From the NCBI GenBank assembly GCA_016706365.1, contig JADJJU010000024.1, forward strand, positions 137,161-201,160: a stretch of DNA of 64,000 nucleotides, in the 5' to 3' direction. How positions within the stretch are numbered: the first letter of the stretch is position 1; the number at the start of each line of letters is the position of its first letter. The notes under the pieces are model-generated. The model saw nothing but the letters and a program-made list of their open reading frames with translations, ran no database searches and was not told the DNA's origin. A program made the position numbers and the translations under genes. Source of the DNA: Saprospiraceae bacterium (GTDB lineage Bacteria > Bacteroidota > Bacteroidia > Chitinophagales > Saprospiraceae). This document shows, piece by piece, positions 56,664-64,000 of the stretch.

Positions 56664-57128
56664 ATGGAACAACCAGACACAGATATCACCAAACGACTAC
56701 TAAAACAAACCAACCGTCTCGGCTGGTTGATCATTCTCGTCTGCATCGTCACCATCTGGCTTCTAATGGGCGCTCCGGGAACAGATTATAAACAGAAAAC
56801 TATTGCAAGTGCTCCGCAAATTGAGGAAGAGGACTTTCCACTTGACAGCTCCATGATCGGACAAATTGACTCCGAAAGCGGAATGATAATTGACACACAT
56901 TGGGAATTGACAAAAGTCACCTGCAATCAATGCCATTCTCCAAAACTATTCACCCAGACCCGTGCAACCCGCGAAGGTTGGAAAGAAATGTTTATCTGGA
57001 TGCAGGAAACCCAGGGACTTTGGGACCTCGGAGAAAGCGAACCTAAAATCCTCGATTACCTCAGTAAACATTACGGATACAGCAATCCCCAAACTTTGCA
57101 GGTAGATGAGTGGTATGAGCTGGATTGA
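56664..57128 (+). CDS. Membrane-anchored monohaem cytochrome c (SorB-like)
   Basis: A 154-aa protein with one N-terminal membrane segment (about residues 18-36, WLIILVCIVTIWLLM) and one haem motif CNQCH (Cys87 onward). A likely axial Met lies in MFIWMQETQG. The length and single haem fit the small electron-accepting subunit that partners SorA-type sulfite dehydrogenases. Its position after sorA, with only the four-helix-bundle gene between, supports this. Electrons would go on to a terminal oxidase. Confidence 0.75.
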   Translation: MEQPDTDITKRLLKQTNRLGWLIILVCIVTIWLLMGAPGTDYKQKTIASAPQIEEEDFPLDSSMIGQIDSESGMIIDTHWELTKVTCNQCHSPKLFTQTRATREGWKEMFIWMQETQGLWDLGESEPKILDYLSKHYGYSNPQTLQVDEWYELD

Positions 57129-57272
57129 TAAATTTAGAAGATAGAAGGCAGAATTTAGATTTAGAGCAGCCGTTTGCCCGGTTAAAAATTTATTCGGTTA
57201 ATCGAAAAACAGCCGAATAAGAAGCTACGCAGTGTCCCTGATTATTCTGCAAATGTATTATATAAGCATGCG
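57129..57272. other. Gap after sorB
   Basis: An ATTCGGttaatCGAAAAACAGCCGAAT inverted repeat lies near 57190-57220, in which ATTCGG pairs with CCGAAT. No gene. Confidence 0.35.
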
Positions 57273-57369
57273 GACGTCACCTTTATCAGCGTAGCTGAAA
57301 AAGATGTCACCTTTTTGCGAAGCAAAAAGGCGTCACCCTTTCCACGGCGTGGCCGGGAAGGGGCGTCAC
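57273..57369 (-). repeat. Hairpin array D (GTGAYRTC-separated stem-loops, reverse orientation)
   Basis: Boxes GACGTCAC (57273), GATGTCAC (57303), GGCGTCAC (57329) and GGCGTCAC (57362) are the reverse complements of GTGACGTC, GTGACATC, GTGACGCC and GTGACGCC. Between them lie three hairpins: CTTTATCAGC/GCTGAAAAAG, CTTTTTGC/GCAAAAAG (perfect), and CCTTTCCACGGC/GCCGGGAAGG (imperfect). Confidence 0.8.
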
Positions 57370-57753
57370 ATCAGCGTTTTACGACTAATCCCGATTACAC
57401 ACAGATCACGGAATGGACGACCCTGCATGAGCGCTGCGCAAGGGTGGCCCGAAGGGACAGTCCCCGAAGCAAAGCGTAGTGACCGAGCGAACAGCGAGCC
57501 CTGAAGCATAGCGACCACAAGTGAGCCCGCACTATTCTATAGCGAGAGCGACTCTAAACCAACACGGCGAAACTTGTGGGCATGCCCAACAAAAATATTA
57601 CTTTAACGTGAGTTCGAAGGTCAATCTCTAAAATTGAATTTAACGAAATAATTGCCCCAGCGTGGGCAAAATCTTTGTAACCCTGGATGCAGTCCAGGGT
57701 AAAGAAGCCATAACACTACGTTTTGGCGAGATTTTTGCTCTTTTGCAAAAATC
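57370..57753. other. Gap before the rhodanese gene
   Basis: No credible open frame and no GGCTGTT words. The text around 57420-57540 is relatively GC-rich. Nothing definable was seen. Confidence 0.4.
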
Positions 57754-58692
57754 ATGACAAAACCTAATCATGCACTAATGCCCCGAGCTTACGCCCATAT
57801 TTTGTTTTTTACAGTTCTTAGCAGCCTCCTGGCTTGCACTCCAAAGCCTGACGTCAAATTCAGCCCCTCCGGCAAACTAATTGAAGTCTCCGAACTTCCC
57901 CCCATCGATGATCTCTCTGAAAACATCCTGCTCGTCGACACCAGGGAATTAAAAAACTTCCAGGACGGTCACATCCCCGGCGCCATCCACATCTGGAGAG
58001 ATGAACTCTCAGATTCCCTTCAGATGATGAGACCACGAGATGAAATTGCCAAAATCCTGGGAATCAAAGGGATTTCATCTGCTGACACACTCATAATTTA
58101 CGACGATCACGGTTGTGCAGAAGCAGCCAGATTATGGTGGGTTTTGCACTATTGCGGATTTGATAATACTTATTTGCTCAACGGTGGTTATTCACATTGG
58201 AAGCGCAATGAGCTACCCATAAGTAACAGAGCTGTCAGAAGAATTTCTAAGGAATTTCAATTTCCAAAAGACATCCAGCCGGACTACTACATCAACAAAG
58301 CCGATCTGGAGGCTGAGCTCTTAAATGCAGAATTGGTATTATTGGATACCCGCACCAAAGCCGAATTCGACGGAGCTTTCAACAAAAAAGGAGCCTTATC
58401 GGCTGGCCATATTCCCGGAAGCATTTGGTTAGATTATATGGAAAGCGTAGACCCGAACCCCGAATCTGACAAACGCATTTTGCCATTAGAAAAATTAAAT
58501 CTTTTGTTTGAGTCCCGCGATATTAAATCATCAGATAATATCGTCACTTATTGCCACAGTGGCGCACGTTCAGCTCAAACCACATTCATCCTGACCCAGC
58601 TCTTGAAATACCCGAATGTCCGCAATTACGACGGCTCCTGGATCGAATGGTCCCGCAGACAAGTGGCAGTGAATCAGGCTCCTGGGGAATAG
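57754..58692 (+). CDS. Two-domain rhodanese lipoprotein (thiosulfate sulfurtransferase-like)
   Basis: A 312-aa protein with a lipoprotein signal (FFTVLSSLLAC lipobox, Cys28; Met9 at 57778 is an alternative start). Two rhodanese domains follow: an inactive N-terminal one (LVDTRELKNFQDGHIPGAIH) and a C-terminal one with the active-site loop YCHSGARS and LDTRTKAEF. Full-length thiosulfate sulfurtransferases of this type transfer sulfane sulfur and release sulfite. Being periplasmic and next to a sulfite dehydrogenase, it may feed it with sulfite (inference). Confidence 0.88.
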   Translation: MTKPNHALMPRAYAHILFFTVLSSLLACTPKPDVKFSPSGKLIEVSELPPIDDLSENILLVDTRELKNFQDGHIPGAIHIWRDELSDSLQMMRPRDEIAKILGIKGISSADTLIIYDDHGCAEAARLWWVLHYCGFDNTYLLNGGYSHWKRNELPISNRAVRRISKEFQFPKDIQPDYYINKADLEAELLNAELVLLDTRTKAEFDGAFNKKGALSAGHIPGSIWLDYMESVDPNPESDKRILPLEKLNLLFESRDIKSSDNIVTYCHSGARSAQTTFILTQLLKYPNVRNYDGSWIEWSRRQVAVNQAPGE

Positions 58693-58693
58693 A

Positions 58694-59105
58694 GTAGCGC
58701 GCCTAGGGCGTGCAGTAAGTAGCTCCTAGCCCGGTGTGTGAGCGTCGGCTGTGCCTCGCTCGTGTGCTGCTTTGCAGCCTATCGGCTGCGCGTGATGTGG
58801 TTCACTTCGTTCACGGGATGTGTAACAGCCTTTGATCGCCGTTGGCGATCAAATAAAGCACACTGTAAAATCATTTTCGGCTGTTCGCCAAAAGCTAATA
58901 GCCTCCCCAAAGGGTTGGGGACAAGGGAAAAGCCAAAAGCGGCTGCTTCAAAACTCACACACACCACCCACAATTCATCCCGTGAGCTGAGCGAACCACA
59001 TCCCGCAGACGCTGCGAAGCAAGCGGCTGCAGCACACGGCGCACAGCGACACACACGATCTCTACTCTTATCTCAAAGGCGCAGCCGACCTCCACCCGGC
59101 TGTTC
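58694..59105 (+). repeat. Structured element copy 2 (covarying hairpins)
   Basis: Same order as copy 1: GCGCGCC-tag-GGCGTGC, linker GTAGCTCCTAGCCCGGTG, GAGCG...CGCTC, GCAGCC-tatc-GGCTGC, GATGTGGTTC and TCACGGGATG, TTTGATCGCC-gtt-GGCGATCAAA (58831-58853). Then comes about 110 bases of filler and the right half CATCCCGTGA ... GAACCACATC. It begins within a few bases of the rhodanese stop codon and precedes the PHP phosphatase gene. Confidence 0.85.
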
Positions 59106-59186
59106 AACTATTAACAAGCTAGCCAGTAGCGCAGCCTACCTCCACCCCGGCTGTTCAAGTAGCAACCAGCAACTAGCAACAAGAAA
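59106..59186. repeat. GGCTGTT / ACCAGCA words before the PHP phosphatase
   Basis: CCCCGGCTGTTCAAGTAGC followed by AACCAGCAACTAGCAACAAG runs up to the ATG. Confidence 0.55.
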
Positions 59187-59909
59187 ATGTTTTCCTTCTT
59201 CAAAAAATCTTCTCTCATCTCCTTCCCTGCAGCCGAAATCCTGCAATCAGACATGCACAATCATGTTCTGCCGGGGATTGATGACGGTTCTCCGGATATA
59301 GAAAGTAGCATGGAATTGATAGGAACTATGGTCGACGCCGGATACAAAAGAATAGTGGCTACTCCACATATTTACAAAGAATTTTATCCCAATTCCAGAG
59401 ACACAGTTTCAGAGGCATTTGATACCATTGCTGAAAAAGTAAAAGAGAAACATCCCCAATTATCCTTCAGCTTCGCAGCAGAATACTTCCTGGACGAACA
59501 TTTCGAAAGCCTACTCGATCAAAAAGCCCTGATGCCTTTCAGAGACAATCATGTCCTCATCGAACAAGGATTTTTTGCTCCGTATAAAAAATTAAAAGAG
59601 GTCATCTTTAACATCCAGACTAAAGGTTATGTCCCGGTTTTGGCTCATCCTGAACGGTACCCATACTATTATGCCAAGCCGGAAAAATTGCAGGAACTTC
59701 AGGAAAATGGCGTTTTACTCCAGCTGAATCTCCTCGCTTTCGCAAATCGCTACGGTAAGGAAGGCCGGCAACAAGCAGAATGGCTCCTTTCCCGCGGTCT
59801 CGTCAGCTACCTCGGCACCGACGCCCACCGAATGGAACATCTACAACTTCTGTCCCAGCTGAAGGTCAGTTCAAAGATGCTCCCGCAGATCGAAGCTTGT
59901 ACCTGGTAA
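59187..59909 (+). CDS. PHP-type tyrosine-protein phosphatase (CpsB/YwqE-like)
   Basis: A 240-aa PHP-fold metal-dependent phosphatase. Metal ligands are visible in DMHNHVLPGIDDGS (HxH), ATPHIYKEF, AAEYFLDEHF, LAHPERYPYY and LGTDAHR. CpsB-type enzymes remove phosphate from the tyrosine cluster of the Wzc kinase and so control polymer length and export. The Wzc gene with its tyrosine tail lies 1.7 kb downstream, which makes this pairing likely. It is complete. Confidence 0.92.
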   Translation: MFSFFKKSSLISFPAAEILQSDMHNHVLPGIDDGSPDIESSMELIGTMVDAGYKRIVATPHIYKEFYPNSRDTVSEAFDTIAEKVKEKHPQLSFSFAAEYFLDEHFESLLDQKALMPFRDNHVLIEQGFFAPYKKLKEVIFNIQTKGYVPVLAHPERYPYYYAKPEKLQELQENGVLLQLNLLAFANRYGKEGRQQAEWLLSRGLVSYLGTDAHRMEHLQLLSQLKVSSKMLPQIEACTW

Positions 59910-60118
59910 TAACAGCCGCTTCTGGCTCCTGGCTCCTAGCTGCTAGCTATAACAGCCTAACAGCCAAGATACTCTGTAACGGTACTAAGTATACACTCTC
60001 TAACTCACAATGCACCTGGCTATTCACCAGATGATAGCAGCCAGAAGCTATGAAGTCCTTTTCCAGCTTGATTTCCTCAACGGCTTCAAACCCGGGACAA
60101 TCTCAACCGGCTCGGCTG
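59910..60118. other. Gap after the PHP phosphatase
   Basis: CTCCTGGCTCCTAGCTGCTA word repeats near 59925 and one CGGCTCGGCTGTTT. No gene. Confidence 0.4.
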
Positions 60119-60292
60119 TTTCCACACCTCACTCACCACTCACAACTCATCCCGTGGCTGTCGACCACATCCCCGCGCAGAAGGCAGTAGCTAGCGCAGC
60201 GCCTTGTTCTCACTAACCGAAGCTCACACACTGCTCGGCTGTTCCTTGCAACGAGCAATCCAGAAGCGCAGCTACCTCAACTCCGGCTGTTC
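60119..60292 (+). repeat. Degenerate right half of the structured element
   Basis: CACTCACAACTCATCCCGTG then CGACCACATCCCCGCG match the right half of copies 1-3. A related GAAGCGCAGCTACCTCAACT end (60260-60280) is kept too. The left half is missing. It precedes wza. Confidence 0.65.
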
Positions 60293-60365
60293 AACCAGCA
60301 ACCAGCAACCAGCAACCAGCAACCAGAAAATCACTAATTTTTCTCCGACTCTCAAACATACTCTT
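60293..60365. repeat. ACCAGCA microsatellite before wza
   Basis: AACCAGC is repeated four to five times (about 60294-60327) directly upstream of the wza start region. Confidence 0.7.
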
Positions 60366-61160
60366 ATGAGATACTTACTCCTCTTCGCACTAATCATTTT
60401 CCTCTTTCCTTCCTGTCTGAAATACAAAGAAATTGTCAATTTCAGAGAAGGAAAAGGTCTGGAAGCCAATCAAATAGACAGCATCGCCAATTACCAGCAA
60501 GTGCGTATCCAACCGGACGATATCCTTCAAATCAATGTATTCAGTTACAACATTGAAGAAGCTGCCCGATTCAATACTGTAAATGTGCAAATGCAGATGC
60601 AAGCCCAAATGCAGGGCGGTTCCGGCGCATCTTTGGCTGATCCTATTGGATACAGAGTAGATTCAAAAGGTGAAGTAGACATGCCAGTCATTGGAAGAGT
60701 GCAGTTGACAGGAAAGACAATCGAAGAGGCTCAGGAAATTGTCTCTCAAAAAATAGGTGCTACAGGCTACCTCAATGATCACAATGTACAGGTTCGTTTT
60801 TTATCTTTCAGAATCACTGTCCTTGGAGAAGTAAATGACCCGGGCACATTCACTATCCCAAGCCAGAAAATCACAGTACTGGAAGCTATGGGTATGGCAC
60901 GCGACCTTACTCTATTTGCCAATCGGGACAACATCCTTGTCATTCGCGAAAAAGACAATTTGCGCTACTACGGTCGACTGAATCTCAGATCAAAAGACAT
61001 CTTCTACTCCCCATACTATTACCTTCAACCGAACGACATCGTCTACGTTGAACCACATAAAGCAAAAATCCTTGCAGCTCCTGATCCTGCCAGCAGATAC
61101 CTTTCTATTGTAGTGGGTGTCCTCTCCGCCGCTACGATTATTTTCACCCTGACGCGATGA
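60366..61160 (+). CDS. Polysaccharide export outer-membrane lipoprotein (Wza-like)
   Basis: The protein has 264 aa from the ATG at 60366; the frame upstream is repeat-derived. Lipoprotein signal with lipobox FPSC (Cys17). The Poly_export domain (about 45-140, QVRIQPDDILQINVFSYNIE, GYRVDSKGEVDMPVIGRVQL) is followed by a SLBB domain (VRFLSFRITVLGEVNDPGTF). A C-terminal hydrophobic segment (YLSIVVGVLSAATIIFTL) may be the outer-membrane helix typical of short Bacteroidota Wza proteins. It forms the export channel with Wzc. Confidence 0.93.
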   Translation: MRYLLLFALIIFLFPSCLKYKEIVNFREGKGLEANQIDSIANYQQVRIQPDDILQINVFSYNIEEAARFNTVNVQMQMQAQMQGGSGASLADPIGYRVDSKGEVDMPVIGRVQLTGKTIEEAQEIVSQKIGATGYLNDHNVQVRFLSFRITVLGEVNDPGTFTIPSQKITVLEAMGMARDLTLFANRDNILVIREKDNLRYYGRLNLRSKDIFYSPYYYLQPNDIVYVEPHKAKILAAPDPASRYLSIVVGVLSAATIIFTLTR

Positions 61161-61184
61161 TCATAGTAAGTCGGATTGTATCGT

Positions 61185-61543
61185 TACGCGCCTAGGGCGC
61201 TTAGGAGGTAGCTCCTTGCACGGTGTGTAAGCGTTGGCTTCGCCTCGCTTGTGTGCTGCTTTGCGGTCTACGACCGCGCGTGATGTGGTTCACTACGTTC
61301 ACGGGATGTGTAACAGCCAATGATCGTCACCGACGATCAAGAGAAAAATGCATACACAAAACCCGAAACTCTCGCAACCGGTTGTTATCGCACCCTCACT
61401 CATCACTCACAATTCATCCCGTGAGCTTTGCGAACCACATCACACGACACAGTATGTGTCAGTACACACGGGGCGCGCAGCAGCCCCACACACGATCTCT
61501 ACTCGCATCCCGAAGGCGCAGCCAACCTCTACTCAGGTTGTTT
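61185..61543 (+). repeat. Structured element copy 3 (covarying hairpins)
   Basis: ACGCGCC-tag-GGCGC, linker GGTAGCTCCTTGCACGGTG, AAGCG...CGCTT (inner GGC/GCC), GCGGTC-tac-GACCGC, GATGTGGTTC and TCACGGGATG, TGATCGTC-acc-GACGATCA (61321-61339). Then filler and the right half CATCCCGTGA ... GAACCACATC, a GACACA/TGTGTC hairpin and GGGGC/GCCCC. It starts shortly after the wza stop codon and precedes wzc. Confidence 0.85.
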
Positions 61544-61592
61544 CATTCATACTCGAGGTAAGCACGTAACTACCAGCTAACACCCAAACTCG

Positions 61593-61600
61593 TATCTTTG
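61593..61600 (+). promoter_or_regulatory. Possible -7 box upstream of wzc
   Basis: TATCTTTG matches TAnnTTTG 27 bases before the TTG start. An ATG at 61604 would join the wzc frame if the A-run at 61612-61618 were one base longer. Confidence 0.4.
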
Positions 61601-61626
61601 TAAATGCACGATAAAAAAAGAACATC

Positions 61627-64000
61627 TTGAAAAAGTCCAACGACTTCGACAACAATTTCCAACAGGAAGATAACCCCATCGACCTCAGGAAATTGTTCTG
61701 GAAAATGCTCAGGTATTGGTACCTGTTCATACTCTTTCCGGCTATCACACTCACAGGTGCTTATCTCTACCTTAGGTACACCCCTCCTACCTATCAGGCA
61801 AAGCTCAAGCTACTCATCAAGGATGAAAAGTCCTCCGGCCAGGTATCAGAGGCCAATGTATTGAAGGAAATGGGCTTCACTGCCAGCAGCCGGAATATAG
61901 AAAACGAAGTCCTGATCCTCCAATCCTCCAAACTCATGGAAGAAGTCGTCAAAGACCTCAACCTTCAATATCGCTACTGGCAAAAAGGCCGTATCCGTAA
62001 CAGCGATTTATATCAATTGTCACCGGTAGAAGTCGTGTCCTGGGTACCGGACTCTACATTTAAGGGAACAGTAACTTTACAAATTGAAGAATTAGATAAT
62101 AATAACTTTAATCTCAGTATTGGTGACACCCTTAGAAAGGGAGAATTTGGAAAAGTACTTGTCATTCCGGGTGGCAAAGTAACCCTCTCACAGACTTTTG
62201 AAGGACAAGCCCTGAACGGGAAAGAAAATCCTCTGTTCATAGATATCAAAGATCCCCTTCAGCTTGCCAGACAATTGGCAGGACGGGTGCAGGCTGCAAA
62301 AATTGGCAAAAATTCCACCATGCTGGATATCACACTCGAGGATGGCGTGCCACAGCGGGCCTCGGATATTTTGCGTGAATTGATTGATGTGTACAATGAA
62401 AAGGAAATTGAGGATAAAAACAGAATCTACGAAAATACTCTGCGCTTTATAGATGAGCGATTGAACCTGCTGACCGATGAATTACAAACAGTAGAATCAG
62501 AAGTACGAAACATCATGACCCGTAGTGGCCTGATCGATATGAGTACTCAGGGTAGTCTTCTGCTAACGGAACTCTCACAATACAACAGGGAATACATTGA
62601 TATTGAAGTTCAACGGGAAATCCTGGAATCCATCGAAACATTTTTAAAGGCAAATCCTAATTCCTTCGAATTTGTTCCGACAAATATGACATTGGATAAC
62701 CTTACTTTAAGTGCGTTACTGGGTAGATTCAATGAACTACTGATCGAAAGAGAAAGGATTCAAAGTACATTAGGCCCTAACCATCCCAATATTGCCATAC
62801 TTGAAAAGCAGCTGTCTAATCTGAGAAGCAATATACTGGAAAATGTGGCGGCGCTGAAAAAAGACATTCAGGTAGGTCGGCAAGGCGGTCAGTAATAGCC
62901 GCAATAATATACAGGCACGCATCAGCAGTCTTCCGAGAAAGGAACAGGAAATGCTGGAAGTCAAACGACAACAGGGCATCAAGGAAAATCTATACCTCTA
63001 CTTATTGGAAAAAGGGAAGGAAGCTGCTCTTTCTCTCGCAGCGGCTGTTGCCGGTTCCAGAGTGATAGAACCCGCTTATAATCCTGCTGCACCGGTGAAG
63101 CCCAAGCGCCAGATTATTTGGCTGATTGCATTGAGTTTAGGCATTATCCTGCCATTGGGATTAGTATATCTGATAGATATGTTTAATGATAAATTGGACA
63201 ATGAAGAAGATATCAAATCCATTACAGCAACTCCTATAGCAGGTGTAGTGGCATACAACAAGAAATATGGCGAAATAGCCATCAAGGAAAAGAGCCGTTC
63301 AGCAGTCGCTGAGATGTTCCGCTTGCTCAGAACCAATCTCCAGTTTGTGGCTTCCGGACAGCTCAATCAGGTTTTTCTGGTGACTTCCAGCAGCTCGGGA
63401 GAAGGTAAAAGTTTTGTCACACTCAATCTGGGCATCACCATGGCTTTGACCGGCAAAAAAGTACTTCTTGATAGAGCTGGATTTACGAAACCCAAGCTGG
63501 TAAAATATCTGGGTGAAGGCAGCCAAAAACAAAGGAAAAGGACTTGACACATTATCTGGTAGATTCTGAATTAACTCCTCGCAGATATCATCCATCCTTC
63601 CGGCATTCAGGACAATCTGTATTACATTGCCTCAGGTCCGATTCCACCGAATCCCGGTGAACTCATCATGTCAGAACGCATGGAAGCCCTTATAATCAAG
63701 CTCCGCGAGCAATTTGATTATATACTTATAGATTCTTCTCCGGTAGGCCTTGTAGCAGATGCCCTCCTCATGCACAAGTGGGTGGATACTTCCTTATATG
63801 TAGTGAGACAGGGTCTTACAAAGCAGGGGCAACTCCGCATCATCGATGATATCTTCACTCAGGGCAAACTTCCCCGCCCATATATCATCCTTAATGCCGT
63901 CAAGCTGAATAAGCGGGGTTCATATGGCTACGGCTATGGATATGGCTATGGCTACGGATATGGCTACGGATATTATGAAGAAGATGAGAAGAAGCCCTGG
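61627..64000 (+). pseudogene. Wzc-type polysaccharide co-polymerase / tyrosine autokinase, several frameshifts, runs off window
   Basis: Apparent TTG start. Wzz domain with TM1 (about residues 33-52, YLFILFPAITLTGAYLYL), long coiled-coil (about 210-420), TM2 (IIWLIALSLGIILPLGLVYL), then the kinase with Walker A SSSSGEGKSFVTLNLG, a garbled Walker A' region near 63470, DYILIDSSPVGLVADALL (Walker B) and a tyrosine-rich tail of GY repeats near the window end. Reading needs shifts near 62882 and several between 63470 and 63600. The kinase drives polymer length control and is the likely substrate of the PHP phosphatase upstream. The errors look like sequencing indels, since every domain is otherwise conserved. 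Confidence 0.85.

Noticed and set aside
58738..59301. Open frame of 187 codons across structured element copy 2
   Set aside because: It runs through the repeat and overlaps the PHP phosphatase start in another frame; the covarying hairpins explain the sequence better.
60204..60365. N-terminal extension of the Wza frame
   Set aside because: It is made of repeat words (SNQQPATSNQ), and the lipoprotein signal begins at the later ATG at 60366.
1..64000. tRNA or rRNA genes
   Set aside because: I looked for T-loop (GGTTCGAATCC-like) and other conserved stretches on both strands and found none in a fitting context.

Overview
The window comes from a member of the Bacteroidota. The evidence is a promoter of the TTTG-N18-TATCTTTG type, a TonB-dependent receptor paired with a DUF4249 lipoprotein, DUF4783 and TIGR02757 proteins, an UpxY-type antiterminator, a long SecA with a C-terminal zinc tail, and a reprolysin-like secreted protease. 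A Saprospiria-like lineage is plausible but cannot be proven from the sequence alone. No rRNA, tRNA or CRISPR array was seen.

Positions 1-23.5 kb are ordinary chromosome: a secreted metalloprotease (partial), metH, an esterase, an ATP-grasp protein with a long Lys/Ala/Pro tail followed by a glutamine-amidotransferase-like protein, secA, then a tight forward run deoC - SPOR protein - rodA - tgt - lptF/G, then mscL and a CDF metal transporter, a broken lipoprotein, a TIGR02757 protein, a DUF4783 protein and gpmI. A nine-copy 212-bp satellite (23.5-25.3 kb) fills the gap between the convergent genes gpmI and an outer-membrane barrel gene. From 26 to 44 kb come trmB, a TrpF-like gene and an acyl-CoA ligase (all frameshifted), an alkyltransferase-like protein, a WecA/MraY-type transferase, a 40-aa membrane peptide, the TonB receptor/DUF4249 pair, an acyltransferase, a SWIM-SNF2 helicase, a membrane-anchored endo/exonuclease/phosphatase-fold protein and a badly frameshifted secreted protein.

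Positions 44.56-46.95 kb are almost pure G/T then C/T homopolymer text. This cuts the gene on each side and is most likely an assembly or base-calling artefact. To its right lies an exopolysaccharide locus: nucleotide-sugar dehydrogenase (WbpA-like), UpxY antiterminator, aminotransferase (WbpE-like), oxidoreductase (WbpB-like), 4-epimerase (WbpP-like), then PHP phosphatase, Wza and Wzc. Interleaved are a possible toxin-antitoxin-like pair and a sulfur module (SorA/SorB-type sulfite dehydrogenase plus a lipoprotein rhodanese).

The least ordinary content is in the intergenic DNA. (1) Three ~360-410-bp structured elements sit in the exopolysaccharide locus. They share several short hairpins whose stems covary between copies, plus a long-range 10+10-bp pairing. 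(2) Four arrays of variable hairpins are separated by a constant GTGAYRTC octamer, three of them with a similar right end. (3) A candidate H-type pseudoknot repeat, a perfect 40-bp palindrome and a REP-like element are present. (4) Many gaps in this window carry low-complexity words around a GGCTGTT anchor. Many genes carry single-base homopolymer frameshifts, which points to residual sequencing error and should temper any pseudogene reading.
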